Of a stretch of DNA of 64,000 bases, positions 33,416 to 44,576 are shown piece by piece. The stretch lies in NCBI GenBank assembly GCA_016217545.1, contig JACRHT010000002.1:248001-312000 (forward strand), read 5' to 3'. Position numbers and translations under genes: made by a program. The first letter of the stretch is position 1. The number at the start of each line of letters is the position of its first letter. This stretch comes from Opitutia bacterium. GTDB lineage: Bacteria; Verrucomicrobiota; Verrucomicrobiia; Opitutales; Opitutaceae. Under the pieces are notes generated by a model. It worked only from the letters and a program-made list of their open reading frames with translations. It did no database searches and was not told the origin of the DNA.

Positions 33416-34681
33416 ATGAACAACCCGCACCCGTTCCTCCCCTCCACGCGCCGCGAGTTTCTCAAATACACCAGCCGCGGCATCGGCCTGCTCGCGTTCA
33501 GCCGCTTCGCCCCGTCGTTCATCGTCGAGTCCGTCGCCGCCGAGGCGCCGGTCGCGGAAAAGGACCGCACGATTCTCGTCCTTGTCCAGCTCGCCGGCGG
33601 CAACGACGGCCTGAACACCGTCGTCCCCTTCGCCGACCCGAACTACCGTCGCCTCCGCCCCAGCCTCGGCTTGGCACAGGCCGATCTGCTGCCCGTCACC
33701 GACGGCATCGCGCTGCATAAGGCCTGCGCGCCGCTCCACGCGTTGCTCAAGGACGGCAAGCTCGGCATCGTGCAAAACGTCGGCTACCCCAACCCGAACC
33801 GCTCGCACTTCCGCTCGACCGAGATCTGGGAGACCGCCGCCGATTCCGACAAGACGCTCGCGACCGGCTGGCTCGGCCGCTATTTCGACAACGCCTGCGC
33901 CGGCACACCGGCCGGCACGCCGTGCGCCGTCAGCATCGGCAACGAGGTGCCGCAAGCCTTCCTCAGCGAGCAAAACCACGCGACCTTCAACCTCGCCGCC
34001 GGCGCCCGCGGCAGCCGCGGCTCGCGCGAAAATCTCGCACTGCTCGAGCACATGCTCCAACGCCCGGCCGCCAGCGCGGGCAACCACGACGACCACGAGC
34101 ACGACAACACGAGCTACCTGCGCCACACGATGATGGACGCGCTCGTCACCGAGAAACGTTTCCAGCAGATCCTCGCCGATTACCGGCCCGGCGCCGAGTA
34201 TCCCGGCAACGCCTTCGCCGGCTCGCTGCGCAACGTCGCCGCCCTCATCGCCGCCGGCAACTCCACCCGCGTTTACTACGTCTCGCTCGGCGGCTTCGAC
34301 ACCCACGCCAACCAAGCCGGCCAGCACGCGCAGCTCCTCAAGCAACTCAGCGAAGGACTCGCCGCCTTTCAACGCGACCTCGAGAGCAAGAAGCTCGACG
34401 GGCAAGTGCTGACGATGACGTTCTCCGAATTCGGCCGCCGCCCGAGCGAAAACGAAAGCAAAGGCACCGACCACGGCACCGCCGCGCCGCTCTTCGTGCT
34501 CGGCTCGCACGTGAAGTCCGGCCTGCACGGCACCGCCCCGAGTCTCGCGGTCGAGCACAACCAGGATCTCACCTTCTCGACCGACTTCCGCACCGTCTAC
34601 GCGACCGTCCTCGACCGCTGGCTCGCCTGCGACTCCCAGAAAATCCTCGGCACGAAGTTCGCCCCGCTCACCTTCGTCTGA
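33416..34681 (+). CDS. DUF1501 family secreted protein with Tat signal
   Basis: 421 residues. The N-terminus has a twin-arginine signal (STRREFLKYTSRGIGLLAFS, arginines at residues 12-13), so the protein is expected to be exported folded. The body belongs to DUF1501, a family related to the alkaline-phosphatase/sulfatase superfamily: LVLVQLAGGNDGLNTVVPFA near residue 55, a NRSHFRSTEIWET block, YYVSLGGFDTHANQAGQHAQ and TFSEFGRRPSENESKGTDHG, ending in a VYATVLDRWL segment. The histidine/aspartate pattern suggests a metal-dependent site, but substrate is not established for the family. It pairs with DUF1800 upstream; the two are commonly neighbours. Confidence 0.9.
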   Translation: MNNPHPFLPSTRREFLKYTSRGIGLLAFSRFAPSFIVESVAAEAPVAEKDRTILVLVQLAGGNDGLNTVVPFADPNYRRLRPSLGLAQADLLPVTDGIALHKACAPLHALLKDGKLGIVQNVGYPNPNRSHFRSTEIWETAADSDKTLATGWLGRYFDNACAGTPAGTPCAVSIGNEVPQAFLSEQNHATFNLAAGARGSRGSRENLALLEHMLQRPAASAGNHDDHEHDNTSYLRHTMMDALVTEKRFQQILADYRPGAEYPGNAFAGSLRNVAALIAAGNSTRVYYVSLGGFDTHANQAGQHAQLLKQLSEGLAAFQRDLESKKLDGQVLTMTFSEFGRRPSENESKGTDHGTAAPLFVLGSHVKSGLHGTAPSLAVEHNQDLTFSTDFRTVYATVLDRWLACDSQKILGTKFAPLTFV

Positions 34682-34704
34682 GCGCAGGCTCGAAGCGGAA
34701 ATTC

Positions 34705-34733
34705 CGGCTCAGTCCACATCGAGGACTGAGCCG
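34705..34733. terminator. Hairpin terminator between convergent genes
   Basis: A perfect 11-base stem, CGGCTCAGTCC (34705-34715) and GGACTGAGCCG (34723-34733), with loop ACATCGA, lies in the 69-base gap between the DUF1501 and UDP-glucose dehydrogenase stops. The minus strand continues into GAATTTCC, giving a weak U tract; the plus strand has none. It is probably the end of the minus-strand transcript and perhaps of both. Confidence 0.65.
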
Positions 34734-34750
34734 ACGAAACGAATCCGCAG

Positions 34751-36118
34751 TTACTCCGTCGGCTTGCCGATGCCGGAGGCTTTGAAGCCGATCTTCCGCA
34801 GCGCGGCGAGGTCGAGGATGTTGCGGCCGTCGAAGATGAACGCGGGCTTCGGCATCGAGGCGTAGATTTTCGCGTAGTCGAGTTTCTTGAACTCGTCCCA
34901 CTCCGTCACGATGGCGATGGCGTGAGCACCGACGCAGGCTTCGTAGGCCGAGGACGCGATGCTGAGGCGCGCATCAGCGCCGCCTTTGCCGAGGACATCC
35001 GTCACGATCTCGTCGGCAGGAACCTTCGGGTCGTAGACGCACACCTTGGCGTGCTCGGCAAGCAGGTCGCGGCACACGTTGATCGCGGCCGTCTCACGCG
35101 TGTCGTTGGTGTCCTTCTTGAAGGCGAAACCGAGCACGGCGATTTTCTTGTCGGCGACGGTGTTGAAGAGCTCCTTGACGATGCGGGCGGCGAAACGGCG
35201 TTTCTGCCAATCGTTGATGCCGACGACGCTCGTCCAATAAGCGGCGACTTCCGGGAGGCCGAACGACTCGCAGAGGTAGGTCAGGTTCAGGATATCCTTC
35301 TGGAAGCAGGAACCACCGAAGCCGACCGAGGCTTTGAGGAATTTCGGGCCGATACGGCTGTCCTTGCCGATGGCGTTGGCGACTTCGTCGACGTCGGCAC
35401 CGGTGGCTTCACACAGGGCCGAGATCGAGTTGATCGACGAAATGCGCTGCGCGAGGAACGCGTTGGCGACGAGCTTCGAGAGCTCCGAGGACCACAGGTT
35501 CGTCGTGATGATGCGTTCGCGCGGCACCCAGCGGGCATAGACCGACACGAGTGATTCCACAGCCTTGTCGCCTTCGGGCGTGCGCTCGCCGCCGATGAGC
35601 ACGCGGTCCGGCGCGATGAGGTCCTGCACCGCCGTGCCCTCGGCGAGGAACTCGGGATTCGAGAGCACTTGCGCCTGCAAGCCGGTGCCGTTCGACGCGA
35701 GGATGGATCGGATGGTGTCGGCGGTTTTGACCGGAATCGTGGATTTCTCGACGATGATCTTCGAACCCGTGGCGTGCTGCGCGATCATGCGGGCGACGGA
35801 CTCAATGTAACGCAGATCGGCCGCGCGGCCGGCACCGACGCCGTAGGTTTTCGTGGGGGTGTTGACCGCGACGAAGATGATGTCGGCCGACTTGATGTTG
35901 CCGGCGACGTCGGTGGTGAAATGGAGGTTCTTCCCCCGCGCCTGCCGCACGACCTCGTCGAGGCCCGGTTCGTAGATGGGCAGCTGGCCGCTGTTCCACG
36001 CGGCGATGCGCGCGGCGTTCATGTCGACGACGTTGACCTGGATGTCGGGGCACTTGAGCGCGATCATGGCCATGGTCGGCCCGCCAACGTAACCCGCACC
36101 GATACAGCAGATTTTCAT
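34751..36118 (-). CDS. UDP-glucose 6-dehydrogenase, animal-type
   Basis: 455 residues, start at the ATG coding [13 protein letters not shown]. It oxidises UDP-glucose to UDP-glucuronate with two NAD, supplying uronic acid for polysaccharide. The NAD-binding loop, [37 protein letters not shown] and [10 protein letters not shown] are conserved, as is the catalytic cysteine, Cys271, in [10 protein letters not shown]. The wording of these blocks ([44 protein letters not shown]) follows the animal enzymes rather than the shorter bacterial Ugd. It lies 72 bases downstream of an aminotransferase on the same strand and 12 kb from the polysaccharide operon it could serve. Confidence 0.94.
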   Translation of the reverse strand: MKICCIGAGYVGGPTMAMIALKCPDIQVNVVDMNAARIAAWNSGQLPIYEPGLDEVVRQARGKNLHFTTDVAGNIKSADIIFVAVNTPTKTYGVGAGRAADLRYIESVARMIAQHATGSKIIVEKSTIPVKTADTIRSILASNGTGLQAQVLSNPEFLAEGTAVQDLIAPDRVLIGGERTPEGDKAVESLVSVYARWVPRERIITTNLWSSELSKLVANAFLAQRISSINSISALCEATGADVDEVANAIGKDSRIGPKFLKASVGFGGSCFQKDILNLTYLCESFGLPEVAAYWTSVVGINDWQKRRFAARIVKELFNTVADKKIAVLGFAFKKDTNDTRETAAINVCRDLLAEHAKVCVYDPKVPADEIVTDVLGKGGADARLSIASSAYEACVGAHAIAIVTEWDEFKKLDYAKIYASMPKPAFIFDGRNILDLAALRKIGFKASGIGKPTE

Positions 36119-36190
36119 AGGGGAAAGAAGCAGGTTGGCTGCCGCGCGGCGCGAATCCAAGGAAGATTTTCCCGGCGGGACGGCCCCCTC

Positions 36191-37450
36191 TCAGGCAGAA
36201 AAGCGGCGCGCGACCGCAACGAACCGCCGCGCGGCCTCGCGCAGTTGCTCGGGCGCCAACACGCCGAAGCTGGCGCGCACCCAGTTCTTTTCGGGCTGGT
36301 CTCCGAAGAACAAATCTCCGGGGACATAGAGCACGCCCGCCTCGACGCACGCGCGACAGAAGGCGGCATCCATGCCCGTGTCGACGTGCGCCGGCGCACG
36401 CAGCCAGAGATAGAGACCGCCCGCCGGCTCGTCCCACATCCAGCCGAGTTCCCGCAAGCCGGCCGCGACAAACTCGTCGTGCAGCACGCGCATCTTCGCG
36501 TGGTAGCCGGCGCGGACTTTCGGCAGGTGCGTCTCGAACGCCCCGGCGCCGAGCACCTCCTCGAAGAGCGCCTGCGCGTAGTTGGCCGTGCCGAAGTCGT
36601 GCGTGCCCTTGATCGCGAGCATCTGGTGGAGCCAGCGCTCGTCCGTGCAGTAGGCGTAGCCGACCTTGGCGCCCGTGGAGAAAGGCTTCGTAAGCGTGGC
36701 CAGATAGAGCTGCGGAAACTCCCGCCACTCCGGGAGCGTCAGCGCGCTGCGCGCGGGATGCGGTTCGGTGAAGAACAGCTCGCGGTAGGCCGCATCCTCG
36801 AGCAACGGCACGACCAAGCCGTGAGTCGCGAGCGCGCGACCGAGCGCGGCTTTGTCACTTTCGCTCATCGATCGGCCGGACGGGTTCGAGAAATAGCTCA
36901 CCAGATAGACCGCCTTCACTCGGCGTGCCTCGCCGGTTTCGCGCAGCCGGCGCAGCAGCGCATCCAGTTCGGCGATTTGCAGCCGACCGTCGGTCGCGAA
37001 CGGCAGCGTGATCGCGCGCACGCCGAGTCCCGCCAGCACGTCGAGAAAAACGAAGTAAGTCGGCCGGTCGACGAGCACGATGTCACCGCGGTCGCACAGC
37101 GCCTGCACTGCGAGGTAAAGGGCTTGCTGCGAGCCGTTCGTGATCATCACGCGCCGTTCGAGGTCGGCGCCCCCAAGCTCCGGCTCCCAATGGCGCAAGC
37201 GCTCCGCCAGCTGGGCGCGCAGGCGCGGACGGCCCTGGGTTGACCCGTATTGCAGATACTCCGGTTCGCCCGGTCGCGCCGCGAGCGCGCGCGCCGCGGC
37301 GGCGAACTCCGCCGCCGGCAGCGTCGCGTTGTCCGTGAAGCCGACCGCCAGCGACAGCAGGTCGGGATTGTCGAGGGCCGCCTTCATGAGGGCGGCAACC
37401 GCGGGGAAGCGCGCCTCGCGGCCCATCTGGGAAAACGCAATGGAAGACAT
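36191..37450 (-). CDS. PLP-dependent class I/II aminotransferase
   Basis: 419 residues, fold type I. The order of blocks, LLSLAVGFTDNATLP, YLQYGSTQGRPRLRAQLAER, MITNGSQQALYLAVQALCDR, VDRPTYFVFLDVL, YLVSYFSNPSGRSMS and the PLP-lysine segment LATLTKPFSTGAKVGYAYCT, matches the 2-aminoadipate/valine-pyruvate group related to MocR C-terminal domains; there is no N-terminal DNA-binding domain here. The C-terminal arginine for the carboxylate is in VRASFG. Substrate not determined. It follows the ftsH terminator and so should have its own promoter; UGDH lies downstream. Confidence 0.88.
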   Translation of the reverse strand: MSSIAFSQMGREARFPAVAALMKAALDNPDLLSLAVGFTDNATLPAAEFAAAARALAARPGEPEYLQYGSTQGRPRLRAQLAERLRHWEPELGGADLERRVMITNGSQQALYLAVQALCDRGDIVLVDRPTYFVFLDVLAGLGVRAITLPFATDGRLQIAELDALLRRLRETGEARRVKAVYLVSYFSNPSGRSMSESDKAALGRALATHGLVVPLLEDAAYRELFFTEPHPARSALTLPEWREFPQLYLATLTKPFSTGAKVGYAYCTDERWLHQMLAIKGTHDFGTANYAQALFEEVLGAGAFETHLPKVRAGYHAKMRVLHDEFVAAGLRELGWMWDEPAGGLYLWLRAPAHVDTGMDAAFCRACVEAGVLYVPGDLFFGDQPEKNWVRASFGVLAPEQLREAARRFVAVARRFSA

Positions 37451-37483
37451 CCTCGCCCACTACGCCGGCAAATCCGACGCGGG

Positions 37484-37515
37484 GAAAACAAAAAAGCCGG
37501 ACGCATGGTCCGGCT
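37484..37515 (-). terminator. Rho-independent terminator of ftsH
   Basis: Reading on the minus strand, an 8-base stem AGCCGGAC with a 5-base loop CATGC and GTCCGGCT is followed immediately by TTTTTTGTTTT. It lies 25 bases beyond the ftsH stop and 34 bases before the aminotransferase start, so it separates the two units. Confidence 0.9.
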
Positions 37516-37539
37516 CGATGAGGCAGCGTGTTCCCGCGC

Positions 37540-39549
<2,010 letters not shown>

Positions 39550-39643
39550 TCGGGTTTTGGGACTGGAGCGGCAACGTGGAGGTTCCCCTCGGATAAGTCA
39601 AATGAAGGCCCGGAGGAATTTCATCCCGAAATCGGAACGAAAT

Positions 39644-40693
39644 TCATCTCCCGCGCAGGGACAGTTTCCCGGCGCGAACGACCGCAAAATCCTTCGCTCC
39701 CAAACTGAATTTCGTGTCCCGTCCCCGCCTGATCGCGGCGAGGAGCTGGTCGAAACCCTGGCGGGAAAGGTCCGTCGCCGGCTGGTTCGCCAGCATCCAA
39801 CCGTGCAGCGCCCGACGCCACAGCGCCACCGGCTTCCCGGCGAGCCGACTCAAGTCGAGCGTGCGCCCGCGGAGCGGCGCCACCTCTGCCAGCCAGGCCT
39901 CGAGTGCCGCGTCGTCCTCCTCGAGGCGTTCGCGCGCCAACGCGGCTCCCGCCAGGGCGTCGCGGCCCGCGGCTTTCGTCCACGCGGGAACGACGGAGCG
40001 GCGAACGCGGTTGCGAGTGTAGGCATCGCCGGCGTTCGTGGCGTCCTCGCACCAACGGGCGCCGCTTGCGCGGAGCGCCGCGACGAGCTCGGCTTTTTTC
40101 AAAGTCAGCAGCGGCCGCAAGTGCACGCGGCCATCGGCCTGTTCCTGCACCGGGCGCGGCGCGGCGAGCCCGCCGGTGCCGCTGCCGCGGGCGAGGCGCA
40201 TCAACATCGTCTCGGCAATGTCGTCCTGCTGATGTCCGAGCCAAAGCAGGCGCAGTTTCCGCCGCTTCATTTCCCGGGCGAAGAACGAGTGGCGTGCCTC
40301 GCGCGCGGCGGCCTCGCTGGCGTGCCCGCCGACGTTCGCCCACTTGGCGCTGACAAACTTCACGCCGAGCGCGGTGCAGACCTTGCGGCAAAATCTCTCA
40401 TCCGCCTCTGCCTCCCGCCCGCGCAGACGGTGGTTGAAATGCAACGCGACGAATTCCCGGCCCCACCGGCCCTCGGCCTCGGCCCAGAAAATCAGCAACA
40501 GCGCCAGCGAGTCCGCGCCGCCGGAAAACCCGATCGCCCAACGCGGGACTTTCGCCCGCGGGCGGCGGCGCTTCTCGCGCTGCCAGTCCGCGAGCGCGTA
40601 GTTCATCGCGGCCGGGTGCAGCGCACCGTGCGAGATGCGTCGCGCAAACGCCGCAGCGATGGCGGGCCAATCGAGTTGTTTCCGAGTTGCCAC
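39644..40693 (-). CDS. tilS: tRNA(Ile)-lysidine synthetase TilS
   Basis: 349 residues; attaches lysine to C34 of tRNA-Ile(CAU) with ATP so that it reads AUA. The PP-loop motif is FSGGADSLALLLIF (SGGADS at about residues 57-62), followed by VALHFNHRLRGREAEADERF and the LGHQQDDIAETMLMRLARGS block typical of TilS. The YTRNRVRRSVVPAW segment is the conserved C-terminal end of the catalytic domain. The protein is short compared with E. coli TilS (432 residues), lacking most of the C-terminal tRNA-binding domain, which is common outside proteobacteria. It lies between serS and ftsH. Confidence 0.93.
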   Translation of the reverse strand: MATRKQLDWPAIAAAFARRISHGALHPAAMNYALADWQREKRRRPRAKVPRWAIGFSGGADSLALLLIFWAEAEGRWGREFVALHFNHRLRGREAEADERFCRKVCTALGVKFVSAKWANVGGHASEAAAREARHSFFAREMKRRKLRLLWLGHQQDDIAETMLMRLARGSGTGGLAAPRPVQEQADGRVHLRPLLTLKKAELVAALRASGARWCEDATNAGDAYTRNRVRRSVVPAWTKAAGRDALAGAALARERLEEDDAALEAWLAEVAPLRGRTLDLSRLAGKPVALWRRALHGWMLANQPATDLSRQGFDQLLAAIRRGRDTKFSLGAKDFAVVRAGKLSLRGR

Positions 40694-40735
40694 GCGCGTT
40701 TCAACGGAGGGCCCGTGTCACCACGGGCCGCCCGC

Positions 40736-42007
40736 TTACTTGAAGCTCAGGAACTCCTTGCCGAAATACGGCACGAGCGCCGCGGGAATCTTCACGCGAC
40801 CGTCGGACTGCAGGTTGTTCTCGAGCAGCGCGGCGAGCACCCGCGGCACGGCGAGACCGGAGCCGTTGAGCGTGTGCACGAGCTCGGGTTTGCCAGTTTC
40901 CTGATTGCGGAAACGGATCTGCGCGCGGCGCGCCTGGAAGGCTTCGAAGTTCGAGCAGCTCGACACCTCGAGCCAGCGCTTCTGGCCGGCGGCCCAGACC
41001 TCGAGGTCGTATTTCTTCGACTGGGAGAAGCCGAGGTCGCCACCACACATCAGCAGCACGCGGTAGGGCAGCTCGAGCTTGCGCAGCAGGCGCTCGGCGT
41101 CGTCGCGGAGCGCGTCGAGTTCCTCGTAGCTGCGCGTCGGGTGCACCCACTTGAGCAGCTCGACCTTGTCGAACTGGTGCAGGCGGTTCAGGCCGCGCAC
41201 GTCCTTGCCGTAGCTGCCGGCCTCGCGGCGGAAGCACGGCGTGTAGGCGCAGCGCTTGATGGGCAGCGCGGCCTCGTCGACGATCTCGTCGCGGAAGAAA
41301 TTCGTCAGCGGCACCTCGGCCGTCGGCACCGCGAAGAGCCGGTCGGGCGTCGTCTCATACATCTGACCTTCCTTGTCCGGCAGCTGGCCGGTGGCGGTGG
41401 CGCTGGCGGCGTTGACGAAGATCGGCGGCGCGACCTCGGTGTAGCCGGCCTTCACGTCCTCATCCAAGAAGAACTGCAGCAGCGCGCGCACGATCTTGGC
41501 GCCGTCGCCGACGTAGAACGGGAAACCCGCGCCCGTGACCTTCGCGCCGCGACCGAAATCCAACAGGTTCTCGAAGCCCTTGATCTCCCAGTGTGGCTGC
41601 GCGGCGGGCGAGACGGCGTTCACGTCGCCGTGCGTGGCGAACACCACGTTCTGCTCCGGCGTCTTGCCCTCGGGCACGGAGGCGTGCGGGACGTTGGGCA
41701 GCGTGAGCATCGCGTCGCGCCACTTCTCCTCGACCGTCTTCAGTCCTTCTTCGCGCGCCTTCACTTCGGCGGACACGGCCTTCATTTCCTGCACCTTGGC
41801 CAGGAACTCGGGCGAGCCTTTCTTCAGCGCAGCCATCTCGTTGTTGGCCGCCTTCTGCTTGGCGCGGAGCTGCTCGACCTCGCCGAGCTGCGAGCGCCAC
41901 GCGTGATCGAGCGCCAGCACGGCGTCGAGATCGACGTCGAGGTGCTTCTTGGCAATGGCGGCGCGGACGACTTCGGGCGTTTCGCGAAGGACTTTGGGAT
42001 CGAGCAT
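40736..42007 (-). CDS. serS: Seryl-tRNA synthetase
   Basis: 423 residues from the ATG giving MLDPKVLRETPEVVRAAIAK; a 13-codon in-frame extension upstream is not needed. The N-terminal antiparallel coiled coil that holds the tRNA long arm runs from about residue 25 to 105. Class II motif 2 is FRREAGSYGKDVRGLNRLHQ followed by FDKVEL, and motif 3 includes GLAVPRVLAALLENNLQ. The serine-binding TAEVPLTNFFRDE region is present. First gene of the serS-tilS-ftsH unit, 42 bases upstream of tilS. Confidence 0.97.
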   Translation of the reverse strand: MLDPKVLRETPEVVRAAIAKKHLDVDLDAVLALDHAWRSQLGEVEQLRAKQKAANNEMAALKKGSPEFLAKVQEMKAVSAEVKAREEGLKTVEEKWRDAMLTLPNVPHASVPEGKTPEQNVVFATHGDVNAVSPAAQPHWEIKGFENLLDFGRGAKVTGAGFPFYVGDGAKIVRALLQFFLDEDVKAGYTEVAPPIFVNAASATATGQLPDKEGQMYETTPDRLFAVPTAEVPLTNFFRDEIVDEAALPIKRCAYTPCFRREAGSYGKDVRGLNRLHQFDKVELLKWVHPTRSYEELDALRDDAERLLRKLELPYRVLLMCGGDLGFSQSKKYDLEVWAAGQKRWLEVSSCSNFEAFQARRAQIRFRNQETGKPELVHTLNGSGLAVPRVLAALLENNLQSDGRVKIPAALVPYFGKEFLSFK

Positions 42008-42151
42008 AGGAGCGACGATTAACCGGGGAACGCCACGCCCCAGCAAGGCGATTTTGAGAGCTAGAATGCGGGCCGCTCGGCAAGGCGGCCCCAGCCGGTG
42101 CGCCCTGTCCGCTCCGGCCGCGCACCGCGACTTCGGCGCCCGGCCCCGCGG

Positions 42152-43549
42152 CTATTTCTTCTCGCTGAAGAGGTGGTTGACGAGGTCGTCGGGCCAGCCG
42201 GCGCTGATCACGCGGTCCTTGCCTCCGGCGCGAAGCACGATCTCGGCCTTGCGCACGGCGGCTTTGTCGGTGGCGCGACGCGTGTAACTGAACTCGCCCG
42301 CCGCCCGCCACACCGGCTGACCCTGCAAGTGGTCCTTCGCCGCGTCTTGCACCTCCTCCACTTCCCCGCTGGCGAGCGTGAGCACCGCCACGGCGCCGTT
42401 GAAATCGCCGAAGAGCACCTGCTTCTCGTCCGGGCTCACTTCGAAGAAGGCGAGCGACTTCGGCAGATTGGCTTCGCGCTTGCGCGGCACCAGACGCCCC
42501 AGCGTGGCCTGGCGGGCCGGGTCCAGTGCGAACAACTGTTCGCGAGTCTCCCCGAAGTCCTCCGCGGCGATCGGCAGGCTCAGTTCGACGCCGTTGAACA
42601 GGATGCGGCCATCGCGCAGGCAGCGCACGCGCACCCGATCGGAGAACAGAAAACCCGCGAGTTCGCGCAGCTCCGGTTTCTCGATCCAACCGCCAGCCGC
42701 GTCGAACACCGGCCGCTGCACCAGCGTGCCGAGTCGCAACTGATCGCGCTCCGCGCCCGAGTTCGCCTGGACATAGGCCACGTCGCGCCCGTCCGCGGTC
42801 CAATCCGGATAAGCCGCGACACGCGCCGCGATCAACTCCGCGCCCGCCGACGAGTCCAAGCGCGCGACCCACAACTGGAGTTCGTCGTCCGCCTGTCCCG
42901 GCAACGCGTAACCCGGCGTGGCCACGAAGGCGACCGCGCGATCGCCCGCCGCCACGCGGACTTCCTCGATCTCGCCCGCACCGCCAAAAAGCGTGGCGTC
43001 CCACACCAGCGATTCGGCTTCAATCTTCGCGAGCGCCAGCACGTGCGCATCGACTTGCACGGACTGCCACATCTTCCACGCATCCGGATCGAGTTGGGCG
43101 CGCACGTCCGACCCATGTCGGTCGCGGAGGTAGATTTGCCACAACGACGTCTCGGTCTTCTCGACTTTCTCGACGCGCAACTTCGCCAACGTATCCGTCG
43201 GCGATTTTTGCCACAGCTCCTCAACGCTCGCCGCGAGCTTGCCGGCACGTTCTGCACCGAGGAGCCGCGCCGCTTCGTCCCACGTGCCTGCGCGGATGCG
43301 GCGCGCGATGACGAGCTGGCGCGAATCGCCGAGCCACGCCGCGCGGTAGGCGCCCGGCGCGAGCAAGGAGGACAAGCGCCCGTCCCCGTCGGTCAGATAA
43401 AGTCCTTCCGGGGCGAAAACGACCGCACGACGCCCGTCGGGCGACCACAGAATGTTCTTCTCCAAACATCCCGCCAAAAGCAGGAGCACCGCCACCAACG
43501 GCAGGGCGCAGAGCCGGCGGACGCCGGCGAACAGGGCAATGGTCTTCAT
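42152..43549 (-). CDS. Lipoprotein with predicted beta-propeller, third gene of sigma/anti-sigma operon
   Basis: 465 residues. The N-terminus is a lipoprotein signal ending in LLLLAGCLE, with the lipid-bearing cysteine at about residue 28. The rest has repeated blade-like units such as NILWSPDGRRAVVFAPEGLY, YRAAWLGDSRQLVIARR, AYPDWTADGRDVAYVQ and FFEVSPDEKQVLFGDFNGA, the WSPDG form seen in TolB/WD40-like propellers. I do not recognise a defined family. It overlaps the anti-sigma gene by four bases, so it may sense or report an envelope condition to that system, or be the chief target. That role is inference. Confidence 0.7.
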   Translation of the reverse strand: MKTIALFAGVRRLCALPLVAVLLLLAGCLEKNILWSPDGRRAVVFAPEGLYLTDGDGRLSSLLAPGAYRAAWLGDSRQLVIARRIRAGTWDEAARLLGAERAGKLAASVEELWQKSPTDTLAKLRVEKVEKTETSLWQIYLRDRHGSDVRAQLDPDAWKMWQSVQVDAHVLALAKIEAESLVWDATLFGGAGEIEEVRVAAGDRAVAFVATPGYALPGQADDELQLWVARLDSSAGAELIAARVAAYPDWTADGRDVAYVQANSGAERDQLRLGTLVQRPVFDAAGGWIEKPELRELAGFLFSDRVRVRCLRDGRILFNGVELSLPIAAEDFGETREQLFALDPARQATLGRLVPRKREANLPKSLAFFEVSPDEKQVLFGDFNGAVAVLTLASGEVEEVQDAAKDHLQGQPVWRAAGEFSYTRRATDKAAVRKAEIVLRAGGKDRVISAGWPDDLVNHLFSEKK

Positions 43550-44091
43550 GGTTTTTCCTCCGAAATCGAATGGGCGCGAGCAGGCAGCCAACGCGGCGCC
43601 GGCAGCCCGGCCGCCCCGCCGGCTGGGCGGGCCGCGGGCTGCAGCAACTCCGCCGTGCGACGCGACGCCGACCAAAAGCGCGTGGCTGGCACCGCGCGCT
43701 CGTGGGGCGTCTCGCTCGCGACGGCCCCCGCGGACGCGGCGACCTGAGCCGGCACGCGCTCCGGTGCACGCAGCGTCAAACCCACGCCGGTTCCCACTGA
43801 CAAGCCGACGACGATCGCAGCGGCCAGGCGCAGCCATTCACCGCCAAACGCACGCCCCACGCGCGGGACCGCGACGGGCGCGGGCGCGAAGGGCCGGAGC
43901 GGCGGCAGTGATTCCGGCGCACGCACCGACACGGCGGCGCGGGCCAGTTGCATTGTCGCGTGCAGCTCAGCCGCCCGCGCGGCGGCAATCGGATCGCGCG
44001 CGAGGTGTTCCTCCAGCAAAGCGGCCACCTCCGGGGCGAGTTCTCCGGCGGCGCGATCGATGAGCAGGCAGTCGAGTTCTTCGGATTTCAT
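43546..44091 (-). CDS. Putative anti-sigma factor, single-pass membrane protein
   Basis: 181 residues. The N-terminal 55 residues (LDCLLIDRAAGELAPEVAAL and following) have the helical pattern and position of an anti-sigma domain, but lack the HxxxCxxC zinc ligands of the ZAS group. A single hydrophobic helix, LRLAAAIVVGLSVGTGVGLT, lies at about residues 87-106. The C-terminal 75 residues are periplasmic if the N-terminus is inside, and are rich in Ala, Pro and Arg with no domain I know. Four-base overlaps with the sigma gene upstream and the lipoprotein downstream strongly support the role by context. Confidence 0.7.
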   Translation of the reverse strand: MKSEELDCLLIDRAAGELAPEVAALLEEHLARDPIAAARAAELHATMQLARAAVSVRAPESLPPLRPFAPAPVAVPRVGRAFGGEWLRLAAAIVVGLSVGTGVGLTLRAPERVPAQVAASAGAVASETPHERAVPATRFWSASRRTAELLQPAARPAGGAAGLPAPRWLPARAHSISEEKP

Positions 44092-44576
44092 GGGCGCGTG
44101 GGTGAAGGGGGATTGAGAGTGGCGCGCAGCGAGTGCACGGCGGCGTGCAGCCGGGAGCGCACGGTGCCGATCGGGATCTCCAGTGCCTCGGCGATTTTCT
44201 CGTAGCTGAGGTCGTGGCGCAGTTTCAGCAAGAGCGTCTCGCGCTGCGCCGGCGGCAACTGCGCGACCGCTTCCCGCATGTCGGCCAGCCGGGCATCCTC
44301 GACCTCGCCGACCAAAGGCTCGTCGTCGGTCAACGCCACGGCGACCTGCGAGCGCCGCAACGCATCGTGTCCGACGTGCCGCGCGATGCCGAAGAGATAC
44401 GCGCGCGGTGAGAGCGCGGCAGTCAACCGTTCCGGATTTTGCAGCGCTCGCGCAAAGGTTTCCTGCAACAGATCCTCCGCCTGCGGCGCCAGCGTCGGTC
44501 GGCCGCGAAAGTAGGCGAGCAAGTTCGCGCCCGTCTCCCGGTAGAGAGCCTCGAGTTGGCGGTGCGAAGGGTTCAT
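44088..44576 (-). CDS. RNA polymerase ECF-type sigma factor
   Basis: 162 residues from the ATG giving MNPSHRQLEALY; a 16-codon extension upstream has no conserved residues. Region 2 contains LLAYFRGRPTLAPQAEDLLQ followed by ETFARAL, the DLxQETF form of the polymerase-binding helix, and SPRAYLFGIARHVGHDALRR. Region 4 shows LPPAQRETLLLKLRHDLSYE, then IAEALEIPIGTVRSRLHAAV, the -35 recognition helix-turn-helix. Such factors usually transcribe their own operon and are held by the adjacent anti-sigma protein. Target genes are unknown. Confidence 0.92.
   Translation of the reverse strand: MNPSHRQLEALYRETGANLLAYFRGRPTLAPQAEDLLQETFARALQNPERLTAALSPRAYLFGIARHVGHDALRRSQVAVALTDDEPLVGEVEDARLADMREAVAQLPPAQRETLLLKLRHDLSYEKIAEALEIPIGTVRSRLHAAVHSLRATLNPPSPTRP

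Noticed and set aside
42070-42091. GC hairpin GGGCCGC/GCGGCCC between the lipoprotein gene and serS
   Set aside because: Stem is only seven bases and no U tract follows on the minus strand; possible but unsupported.
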